From: Candidatus Amarolinea dominans
GTDB lineage: Bacteria; Chloroflexota; Anaerolineae; SSC4; Amarolineaceae
Direction: 5' to 3'
NCBI GenBank assembly: GCA_016719785.1
Contig: JADJYJ010000028.1
Coordinates: 62,001-126,000 of the forward strand
Length of the DNA: 64,000 nucleotides
Position numbers and translations under genes: made by a program. Each line of letters begins with the position of its first letter. Position 1 is the stretch's first letter. The notes under the pieces are model-generated. The model was not told where the DNA came from and did no database searches. It saw nothing but the letters and a program-made list of their open reading frames with translations. This document shows, one piece after another, positions 18,447 to 26,289 of this stretch.

Positions 18447-18748
18447 AGTTACATCAACATACTACCCCCGAAGCGGTTACAGATCTGCGGCATGTGCGGA
18501 TCGTGCAGCCACATCACCCCTTGTGCGGACAGATCGTCAAGGTGCTGCGAAACGGTCGGCGTCCGCATGCGGATGAACCATGCTGGCTCATCGAGACGGA
18601 CGCAGGCGCCCGGCAGCTTGTGCCACAAGCCTGGTGTCGTGCGGTTGAGGACAGCGTGAATTTCTCGCCGATAATCTCGGCCGACCTCCCCCCTGTACAC
18701 GTGACAATCTTGCGCCAACTGGCTATCATGGTGTGCGAACTCTCGTAA
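18443..18748 (+). CDS. Element B orfA (DUF5372-like small protein)
   Basis: Up to 101 codons. GTG at 18443 lies in the attachment core itself; a more internal GTG at 18494 (VRIVQPHHPLCG) is the likelier start. Seen: HHPLCGQIVKVLRNGRR, DEPCWLIETDAGARQLVPQA, TILRQLAIM. It aligns by eye with element A orfA (HPLCGR..., ..RRWLPVGV.., SVRQLLAHY). Such proteins recur beside recombinases in mobile elements; a role as partner or directionality factor is a guess. Confidence 0.6.
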   Translation: MELHQHTTPEAVTDLRHVRIVQPHHPLCGQIVKVLRNGRRPHADEPCWLIETDAGARQLVPQAWCRAVEDSVNFSPIISADLPPVHVTILRQLAIMVCELS

Positions 18749-18762
18749 GGAGGAAACGCACC

Positions 18763-18945
18763 ATGTCCCATTCGCACTAACTAGCCCCGCAATCCACCTC
18801 ACCCCAACAACCTCCTCCCTCTATCAGGAGTCAGGATGTCTGGCTGAGTCTGCCTCATTCCCTGCAGAAGCAGGCTGTGCTGATTCTGGCACAGATCCTT
18901 GTCAAGGTCAAGCAGATGGAGGCCAGCCATGACCAGCCCGACTAA
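18763..18945 (+). other. Element B orfB (small helical ORF, internal stop)
   Basis: ATG at 18763 with a strong AAGGAGG 9 nt upstream. The frame meets TAA at 18778 but then stays open to 18945 (WLSLPHSLQKQAVLILAQIL, VKVKQMEASHDQPD), overlapping the recombinase start at 18929. It occupies the place of element A orfB and shares a helical Lys/Gln-rich end. The early stop could be an error or show decay. Confidence 0.45.
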
Positions 18946-21131
18946 GATTCAACCCGGCCATCTGGCTCGTCAAGCCGTGGTCTACATTCGCCAGCCCACT
19001 CCCGGTCAGGTCAAAGAGCACCTGGCGAGTCAGGACCTGCAATACCAGCTCGCCCAACGCGCCGTCAGCCTCGGTTGGCCCACAGAGCAGGTGCAGATCA
19101 TTGACGATGACCTGGGCAAATCCGGCATCTCCAGCGCCGAGCGGACCGGCTTTCAGACGTTGGTTACCGCCGTTGGCCTCGCCCAGGTTGGCATCATTTT
19201 GGTCACCGATGTCTCGCGCCTGGCCCGCAACTGCGCTGACTGGTATAGGCTTCTCGATCTGGCCTCTCTCTGCGCCACCCTGATCTCCGATTCCGCCGGA
19301 ATCTACGACCCGCGCCTGTTCGATGACCGTCTGCTGCTCGGCCTCAAGGGCACCTTTGCCGAAGCCCAGTGGTACAACATGCGCACCCACCTGACCGCCG
19401 CACTCTTCAACAAAGCCAGACGCGGCGAACTTGCCTTACGTCTGCCGGTGGGGTATGATCGGCTTGCAGATGGCCGAGTCGTGCTGACCGCCGACCGCCA
19501 GGTGCAGGACGCCATCCGCCTGGTCTTTGCGCTCTTTCGCCAATTGGGCAGTGCGCACCGCATCCTGCACTACTGCCACGACCACCAACTGACCCTGCCG
19601 TACCTGACATCTGATGGGTTAGGGGGGCGCCTGGTGGCGTGGCGGCCGGCCGATTTCACCACCATCTATCAGATATTGAAACGCCCCATCTATGCTGGCG
19701 TCTATGCCTATGGTCGTACGCAGGGTCAACACCTGCCGGGCAGTCAGGGCAAAGTGCGCCGGCAGCGCTTGCCGCAGGAAAAATGGATTGTGCTCAAACC
19801 CGACGCCCACGAGGGCTACATCACCTGGGCTGAGTACCAGGAGAACCAAAAACAACTGGCCGAAAATCGTCAGTTGGCGCCCATGGCTGCCGCCGGACCG
19901 GCGCGGGAAGGGCGGCCTTGCCTGCACGGCATCGTCTTGTGCGCTCGCTGTGGCGCCCGCTGCACCTGCGTTACCGCAACAAGCCGATCTACGTCTGCGA
20001 GGCGCTCAGCCAAGCCCTGGCCCAGCCTCGCTGCCAACGTTTCGGCGTGACGCACGTGGATGTCGCCGTTAGCGGTTTCTGTTAGCCGCCGTGCAACCGG
20101 CTCAACTCAGAATTGGCATTGGTGGCCAGCCAACAGGCCGAGGCTGAACGTCAGCAGTTACAGCGCCATTGGCTGAGCGCCTGGAACACGCCCGCTACGA
20201 GGCTACTCTCGCCCGTCGGCGCTACGAACAGGTGACCCAGACAACCGCCTGGTCGCCGCCGAGTTGGAACGACGGTGGGAAGAACAACTCGTCGCCGTTC
20301 AGACAGTCGAGCGGGCCTGGACCGAACTACAAGCCGCAGCGCCTCTGCCACTCAGCAGCGCTGAACAGGCACAAATCCGCCGTCTGGCCGCAGATCTGCC
20401 TGCCCTCTGGCATGCCCCGACTACAACGAACGCCGACCGCAAACGCCTGCTGCGCTGCCTGACTCAAAACCGTGACCCTCGACAGCTCAAGTCAGGTTGG
20501 CTTTACCCGCATCCAGGTGCTGTGGCAGACCGGCGCCGCCACCGAGGTGACAGTCCCACGCCCGCGTCCCGGCTGTCGCACGCCCCAACCGGTGCTGGCT
20601 CGGCTACGGGAGCTTGCCGCGACGGAGCCGGACTATCGGATCGCCGAAATCCTGAACGCCGAAGGGCGGCAGACGGCGACGCATCACGCCTGGACGAAAG
20701 AAAACGTGCGTCAGACGCGCATCAAGTATCGCATCCCCACCGCGTGCGGCCCCTACGCCAGGCAACCCGGCCCGCGCGGAGATGGGTTGCTCTCGGCAGC
20801 GGAGGCGGCGCAACAACTCAACGTCTCGCCGGGCATGATCTGCGACTGGTATCGCCGCGGCCGACTGGTGGGTGAACAGCGTCAACCCCATGCCCCGCTC
20901 TGGGTGCGCCTGACAGAGGCGTATCACCACCGCTACAGCGGCGCCGCGCCCCTGACCCCAGATTTGATCCTCGAGGCCGACGCACCGTCCGCCCTGGGCC
21001 TCAGTCCTGAGCAGATTCGCCAGCGGGTGCAGGCGGGTACCCTGCTCGCCTATCGCATCTGGCGCAATCACGTCTGGCGCTGGTACATCCAGCGGCCACC
21101 CCAACCCATCCCCAATCCCACACTCACTTGA
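18929..21131 (+). pseudogene. Serine recombinase of element B (frameshifted; catalytic Ser replaced by Pro)
   Basis: Start ATG 18929 (MTSPTKIQPGHLARQ). Resolvase domain: VVYIRQPTPGQVKEH, DDLGKSGISSAERTGFQ, VSRLARNCADWYRLLDLA, GLKGTFAEAQ. Recombinase domain: YQILKRPIYAGVYAYGRTQG, then zinc-ribbon start CARCGARC. Frame is lost near 20000-20050, resumes at about 20264 (ERRWEEQLVAVQTVERAW) and again at about 20480 to 21131, ending with an HTH-like unit (LSAAEAAQQLNVSPGMICDW) and GTLLAYRIWRNHVWRWYI. The expected nucleophile in YIRQS is Pro (codon 18995-18997, CCC; TCC would be Ser). Same architecture as the element A recombinase. Probably inactive as sequenced. Confidence 0.85.
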
Positions 21132-21155
21132 GGTGCATTATGCTGACGTCAGTGG

Positions 21156-21210
21156 TTGATTCCCGACGTAGCTGTACCGATTCAGATTTTGCGGATCTTC
21201 CGGCCGGGGA
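21156..21210 (-). pseudogene. RHS sliver stranded between elements B and A2
   Basis: 55 nt encoding PRPEDPQNLNRYSYVGNQ, the RHS core/tip junction segment. Its right edge is the element A2 core (DTIV) and its left edge the element B core (PL). It shows that both elements hit the same RHS gene about 60 bp apart. Confidence 0.85.
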
Positions 21211-21253
21211 ACGATCGTATCATCACAATGCCCTCCTAACCTTGCAATTAGTA

Positions 21254-23283
21254 TCACGCCTGGATCTGCAGGCGCGATATCAATGCTGGATCATCCTGAA
21301 TCCAGCACTGCTGTGTCTCTGGGTCGCGGGTCACGTGATTCGGCTTCGATCTGACCGGTATGCAGTCGGCGGTAGACCCACTGGGGCCTGACGCCCAGGC
21401 GTTGCGCCAGTGCGGGGACGGAGGTGATATCTCTGCGCACGACCGGTCGAGGACCGGTTCGGTCGAGCCACCTGTATGCATGCCGAATCGTCGTCACGGC
21501 ATCCTCCGCCACATCGCTGCGCCGCTGAGTGGAAGCCCTCCCGACTCAGTTGCGCCGCAATCTGGGTGTCGTCCAGGCCCTGCATGCAATGCGCCCACTC
21601 GTTCCACCATCGCCGCATAGCCGCTGACGGTCGTTTGTCGCCGACCGGCGTCTGCACTTCCAAGCCGGTGTAGTGGCCGGAGAGCCACGATGCGCTATGC
21701 ACCCGGTCGGCTATGTCTCGTCTCAGGATCACCGCTCCTGACCAGGCGCAGCAGGGTTTTGCGCTGTGCAGGTGTGCAACCTTCCATACTGCGGGCAGGT
21801 GCGCCGAGAGGTGGGCAAATTGCTCACGCAGCTCGGGCGTGATCTTCTGCGGCGCACTGTTGCGTTCACGCCAGCGCTGCGCCGTTTCCTCGACGTTGCG
21901 TAACTGGCGTAGCTTTTCCTCCCAGCGCCGCTCCAGTTCGCCCCGCCACCAGCCGGTTCTCCGGCTCGACCTGGCTGTACTGCCGCTGCGCCCGCTGCGC
22001 TTCGTACTCGGCTTGCTTGACCTGTGCGGCCCATTGCGCCGTCAAGACGGTTCCTGTTCTGTGCGCTGTGCCGCTAATACCTCTGCCAGTACGTCGAGGT
22101 TGGCCGGGCGCAGGGCCGCAAAGAAGGCTTGTGCGACCGCCGCGTCCACCTTGGGCCCGTGAATCGTGGGACAGGCCGCCACGCCGTACCGGCGCCGCAT
22201 GTTCTGGCACGGGTAGTGGTGATAACCTTCTTTGTACATCACTTGACGATGGTAGCCGCAGTGTCCGCACACCGCCAGTCCTTGCAGCAAACCAGGCCCT
22301 TCCCGTGTTGCGCCCACTGCGCGTGGATCTGCACCGCCGGTGCGCTGTCCATTCCGGACCAACTGCGCCTGGTTCGCTTCGTACTGCGCCCACGTAATGT
22401 AGGCCGGGTAGACGTCGCACACAATGGCGATCCATTCCTCTTGCGGCCGACGCCCCCGCACGGCTGGCGGTTGCCCCGGCGTGTGGCGCCTTCGCCCATA
22501 CACAAACGCACCTGCATAGGCCGGATTGCGCACGATCTCGTAGATCGCCGTGTCTGTTGGTGGCTTCCACACGATCTCTCGCGCACTGCTCCATGCAGCT
22601 TGGCGTGGCGGGTAGCAGCAGTTCTGCGCGCTGCAGGTAGTGCAACACTTGCCCGCAACTCCCCAATTCGGCGAATTTTGCCAGCACCAACTCGATGCTC
22701 CGCGCACCCGCTCGTCCGGGTCTTTCTCCACCCGCCCGTCGGCGGCCCGTCCCAGTCCCGTCGGCAACACCTGGCGGGCACGCTCCCCGTTCCACTTGCC
22801 GCAGCCGTCCTCTTCCAATCGTTGCTTCGATCGTGGAGTTCTGCCTCACTCATTGTCCCCTTCAGTCCCAACAAGAGCCGGTCGTTGAATTGCCGCGGAT
22901 GGTAGACGCCGTCGTGGTCGGCAATCAGCGTGTCGCATACAGCCGCCAACTAACAAATGATACCAGTCTCCGTTGTTCCGCAAGGCGACGATACTTCGTA
23001 GCCGATGATGATGCCGACCCGCCCCATGCTGACTTCCGTCACCAGTCGCTGGAATCCGCTCCGACTTGCGCTGTCGCTGCCTGAGCGCCCTTGATCTTCG
23101 TCCATCACCTCGATGCGCTCTGCCGACCACCCAACCCAATCGCCCGCCCCACCATCTGCCGTTGGTTGACCTGGCTCTCCGGGTTGCGTACCACTTGCTG
23201 GAGCGTGGATTGCCGAATATAGACGTAAGCCATCGCGCCAAGTGCTTCTCGCTCACTTTGCTGGACCCTTCACGCTGGCTCAT
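21254..23283 (-). pseudogene. Large serine recombinase of element A2 (multiply frameshifted)
   Basis: Same protein as in A1, about 680 residues when reconstructed. Here the start is clean: MSQREGSSKVSEKHLAR in one frame from ATG 23283, where A1 has an extra G. Frames then shift at about 23230 (a base missing before AYVYIRQS), near 22980, 22830, 22610 and several times below 22050. The zinc-ribbon CGHCGYHRQVMYKEGYHHYP and domain YEIVRNPAYAGAFVYGRRRH are intact. It ends with DDPALISRLQIQA at 21254. Neither copy is open throughout, but each repairs the other, so an active source gene may exist in the organism. Confidence 0.8.
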
Positions 23284-23720
23284 CGCACCGCTCCTCGTCC
23301 AGCCGCTCCCGGCAGACCTGCGCCACGATCCGACGCACGCGTTCCTGTTGCGCCTCCGTCATACTCCCCCACACTGCGGCCGGTGCCATCAGACTCGATG
23401 GCACCGGCCGTGTCCGTCTGCTCCCTCTCATCGGGCATCCATCTGCTGCGTCCTCCTCTGGGCCGGCGATGATCGCCGTGTGGTGTGCCAGCAATTGTCG
23501 CACAGAATGCCAGACGAGGGGACACGAGGCATGTGGTCTGCGCCAGGTTGCTCTGGTCGGTCACGCCCACAGGGAGCCAGCGGCGTATGCCAGGGGCCTG
23601 TTCGACCTCGAACCAGGTTTGACCGGGTCTTTCGTGGGTCGCGAGCAGCGGCATCGTCCGTCCGCACAGGGGGTGGCGCGGGTCGGTGACGGTAATAACG
23701 TCCGCAGAGAAAACAGGTTG
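23270..23720 (-). other. Element A2 accessory ORFs A and B (frameshifted)
   Basis: Second copy of the pair in A1: orfA stretch (VTDPRHPLCGR implied, MPLLATHERPGQTWFEVEQA, GIRRWLPVGVT, VRQLLAHHTAII) and orfB (SSLMAPAAVWGSMTEAQQER, RERLDEERCDEPA). Indels separate the parts. orfB ends overlapping the recombinase start. Confidence 0.6.
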
Positions 23721-23763
23721 CGATGCTTGGGGTGTAGTTTGTTGGTTACAGCACGATCGTATC

Positions 23764-24775
23764 TGCGGCGAGAAATCGCCCGATGAGCGGGTCGTACCAG
23801 CGGGACTGGTAGAAATACAACGCCGTGCCGCTGTCCCATCGCGTCCGGTGGAAGCGGTAGGTCGTCACCTGGTTTGTTAGCGTTAACGCGCCGCGTCAAA
23901 GGGATAGTAGCGCAGTTCGGTCCGCGGGTGCCGTTCTGATCCAGCGTGATGGCCGTGGAACCGAGATGATCCGTCAGCAGGTAGTTCACCGCCGCGCTGG
24001 TGTTATGGCGCACCGCCACCCGCTGCCCGCCGACGTAGCATTTGCTCTACGCGTGAACGTGAGGCTGTCGAACAGCACGTTCGCGCCATCGGTGCGCAGC
24101 GAGACGAAACTGCCGCTCTTCACGGCGGTCGTGTCCGTCCACGCACCCAGGCTGCCGCCATTCCGCCAGGTCGAAGCGCCCGGTCAACGGATCGTAGCTC
24201 ACCTTGTAGCTGTGCGTCTGTTCTGCCGCATTCGCCGCAGCGAAACTGACGCGCAGCGTGGCGACGTTGCCAGCGTTCTCGTAGATGCGCACATGCGTCG
24301 CATCCTGCCAGATGCGGTAGCTGTTGCCGCGCTCGGCCCCGCTGGCCGCCGAGGCGAACAGGTACAGCCCGGCGCTCGTCCCGCTGGTGTAGGTCGCTGT
24401 CCACTCGTAGTTCAGCGCCGCGGTTTGTCCGAAGGCGAGATTAGCGTTGGTGTTGCTGCTCGTCGCGCTCTGGCGATAGCCGCCACTCGTCACCGCCCAC
24501 GTCCCGCTGCTTGCCGTCCAGCCCTGCGCCTGCCCGTCGCTGAAGTCCTCCAGGTACGTCAGCCGCTCGTAGTAGTTGCCAACATAAACGGTCGTGGTGC
24601 TGCTGCCGCTCGTCTCCCTGACGCGCGTCCCATCCCCGTCGTAGACGTAGCTGGCGGTTGCCCCGCCGCTCATGCCGGTCAGCCGATTCTCGGCGTCGTA
24701 GGTCAACGTGATGTCCTGACTGCCATCGATGCGCCGGCGGCGTTGCCGTTGGGTCATGCCAATCCACTCCGGTCT
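23764..24775 (-). pseudogene. RHS core fragment with inserted LamG-like domain, cut by element A2
   Basis: Leftward frames: GSQDITLTYDAENRLTGMSG, SYVYDGDGTRVRETSG, TTVYVGNYYERLTYLEDFSD, then about 110 residues of a jelly-roll-like domain (GWTASSGTWAVTSGGYRQSA, YEWTATYTSGTSAGLYLFAS, WQDATHVRIYENAGN, YKVSYDPLTGRFDLAEW). After that, RHS resumes with AVNYLLTDHLGSTAITLDQN and, after frame changes, GRFLAADTIV at the element edge. It is the N-terminal partner of the 21156-21210 sliver and tip 3. Several single-base frameshifts. The start is missing; similarity ends near 24775. Confidence 0.75.
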
Positions 24776-24948
24776 GTGGGCCTTCCGGAGGGCTGCGCGC
24801 CAGCGTAGCCGCGATGGGGACTCCCTGCCGTTTTCCGTAGCTGATGGATATCATGGGAAGCGGGCTTGAGACGGACTCGCTTGACTGAAAGTACAAAGTG
24901 TGTGCGCTAACTTTGGTCTTCGTCAGTTTCGTCTCCCCATTCTTCTGA

Positions 24949-25234
24949 TCACCATACGCTTGATATACAATCGAGAATAGCTACCCCGGCATCCTCAGCT
25001 TGGCTCATCATCTCAACCGCTTGCTGGTAAACAATGGGAATGCGTTCGTACCAGTAGTCAGGGTTGAGATCCGGGGAGATGTGAGCGTTGGTTGCAGAGA
25101 CGTTGGGTGGCAGGTTCAATCCGTGTCCGCAGATCCTCTTCAAGCATGTGCTGGCCGACTAGCAATCGCTGATGTAATTTCTCCACTTTCTCCACCGGCA
25201 GCCAACCACAATAGGTGCTTCGGTCAGGTGCCAT
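24949..25234 (-). pseudogene. Small gene remnant, possible immunity protein (frameshifted)
   Basis: ATG at 25232-25234 overlaps the stop of the upstream 57-codon ORF as TGATG. The frame MAPDRSTYCGWLPVEKVEKL runs to about 25150, then a one-base shift leads into CGHGLNLPPNVSATNAHI and RIPIVYQQAVEMMSQAED to the stop at 24949. About 95 residues when repaired. Not recognised; position suggests an immunity-type gene. Confidence 0.4.
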
Positions 25235-25407
25235 CAAATACCAATAGGGTACTGGTTTTCTATAGGAACTACCTCATTCGGGCTAATATTATATGGAACA
25301 TTGGGTCCTGACAGTAAAACGGTTGGCAATCCTACTAGCACCTTCCATACATCCTCATTTGGTCCACTCGAAGCTATGGAGCATGCACGATAGTTTGGGC
25401 TAGTCAT
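25234..25407 (-). CDS. 57-residue ORF in the tip/immunity graveyard
   Basis: ATG at 25407 with AGGAT just upstream; MTSPNYRACSIASSGPNEDV, GLPTVLLSGPNVPYN, ending NQYPIGI. The stop overlaps the next start (TGATG), like tip 3 and its immunity gene. Could be an immunity fragment or a tip remainder. Too short to assign. Confidence 0.4.
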   Translation of the reverse strand: MTSPNYRACSIASSGPNEDVWKVLVGLPTVLLSGPNVPYNISPNEVVPIENQYPIGI

Positions 25408-25448
25408 ATCCTAGTTCTACGCAGGACTCAGAAAGGTAGACAGAATGG

Positions 25449-25661
25449 TCAGGAACCAATTCCCCCACAGACCACCCGAGATCGTGGGTCGCACCCTGGC
25501 AGGAAATCTCCCATTTCGGTTTTTATCATGAAGAATCCAGTTTTTGAACTGCCGACTTTGCGACGAATTTCAGCGACCCGTGCCCGAGTGAAGCCGGGAT
25601 TGCTAGCATCCAGTTCTGCTGCCAGCGGAGTCGCAGCAGATTGAAAAAGCGCGGTAATCAA
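25449..25661 (-). other. Short ORF after the CHAP-like tip remnant, unidentified
   Basis: 70 codons: NPGFTRARVAEIRRKVGSSK, TGFFMIKTEMGDFLPG. Starts 38 nt after the tip 5 remnant stop. The composition is protein-like, but no family or ribosome site is convincing. Listed because of its position in the immunity slot. Confidence 0.3.
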
Positions 25662-25698
25662 ACAGAAAGGCTGTATGTGCTAAAGGACATGGATCACT

Positions 25699-25917
25699 TC
25701 ATTCTGCTATCGGACGTCCGTTTCGCCAAATGCGGTCAAACGGTTTAGCCCATTTACCTCCTGAAGAGTAAATCGTAGCGTGACCAAATGGCAGCTTAGT
25801 ATCTTTCAGATAGTCAGGATCGTTTAACCTCCCCATTGCTTGACATCGCCCACCTGTCGTCTCTCGCACCCAATCGCCAGCACCTGGTCCCTCTTTTCTA
25901 TTGGGGAATTGTTTGGT
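25699..25917 (-). pseudogene. Displaced toxin tip 5, CHAP/NlpC-like amidase remnant
   Basis: 72-codon open frame without a start: KEGPGAGDWVRETTGG, LNDPDYLKDTKLPFGHATIY, SSGGKWAKPFDRIWRNGRPI. The GHATIYSSGGKW stretch resembles the catalytic-His strand of CHAP/NlpC-P60 peptidoglycan amidases (GHxAIYxGGKW). The Cys-bearing N-terminal half is absent. Position in an RHS array supports a displaced effector tip. Family call is tentative. Confidence 0.35.
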
Positions 25918-26286
25918 TTACCCGAATTAAGTCATAGCACACAGAGATGCAATCTGGCAAGACATACCCGTTTCCCCCTGTTTTGTGCGCAAGGTATCAG
26001 GAAGCCTCTAAATGCCCCTGTATCCGGGTCAGGACGACGTGAGAACTGGTACAAGATTTCATCGTCCGGTAGGTCATCCAACGGCTTGACCAGGCATCAG
26101 TGACGTCATCAACATGCGACATCGCCTGAACTGCATCATCAGCGTGCGCTACCGCTTTCAGCGCATCGTCGCCATGCGCATCAAGGCCCGCACGTTACGC
26201 CGCCCCCGGCGATTACAGGCAAAATCGTGGTGACGCCATCGGCCACCAATGATAGCCCATTTGTCCAATTCAGCCATTCGTTGTTT
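25918..26286. other. Degraded stretch between RHS relics
   Basis: No complete gene. A minus-strand open stretch (KPLDDLPDDEILYQFSRRPD, DTGAFRGFLIP) around 25960-26095 looks protein-like and may be another tip or immunity shard. 26100-26200 contains loosely repeated GCATCGTC/GCGCATC words. Confidence 0.3.
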
Positions 26287-26289
26287 TTA

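Larger units (their letters stand above)
18442..21155 (+). mobile_element. Serine-recombinase element B
   Basis: About 2.71 kb flanked by the 5-bp direct repeat AGTGG (18442-18446 and 21151-21155). It carries orfA, a small orfB and a serine recombinase, all rightward and so opposite to the RHS genes. Deleting one repeat plus the interior gives, on the minus strand, AATCAACCACTCGGGTTC, which reads GNQPLGF within NRYSYVGNQPLGFIDPSGH, a perfect RHS junction. This defines the ends to the base. Gene order matches element A but the sequence is clearly diverged. Confidence 0.85.
21211..23763 (-). mobile_element. Serine-recombinase element A, copy 2 (A2)
   Basis: 2,542-bp unit bounded by perfect 11-bp direct repeats ACGATCGTATC (21211-21221, 23753-23763). 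Near-identical to A1 in content and order. On the minus strand, precise deletion between the repeats gives GCAGATACGATCGTTCCCCG, reading ADTIVPR, and restores the RHS frame LAADTIVPRPEDPQNLNRYS. The core contains the palindrome CGATCG. The perfect repeats and restored frame show a recent, precise site-specific insertion. Confidence 0.88.

Noticed and set aside
24047..24808. 280-codon plus-strand ORF near 24 kb
   Set aside because: Antisense of the RHS core with LamG-like domain; no motifs.
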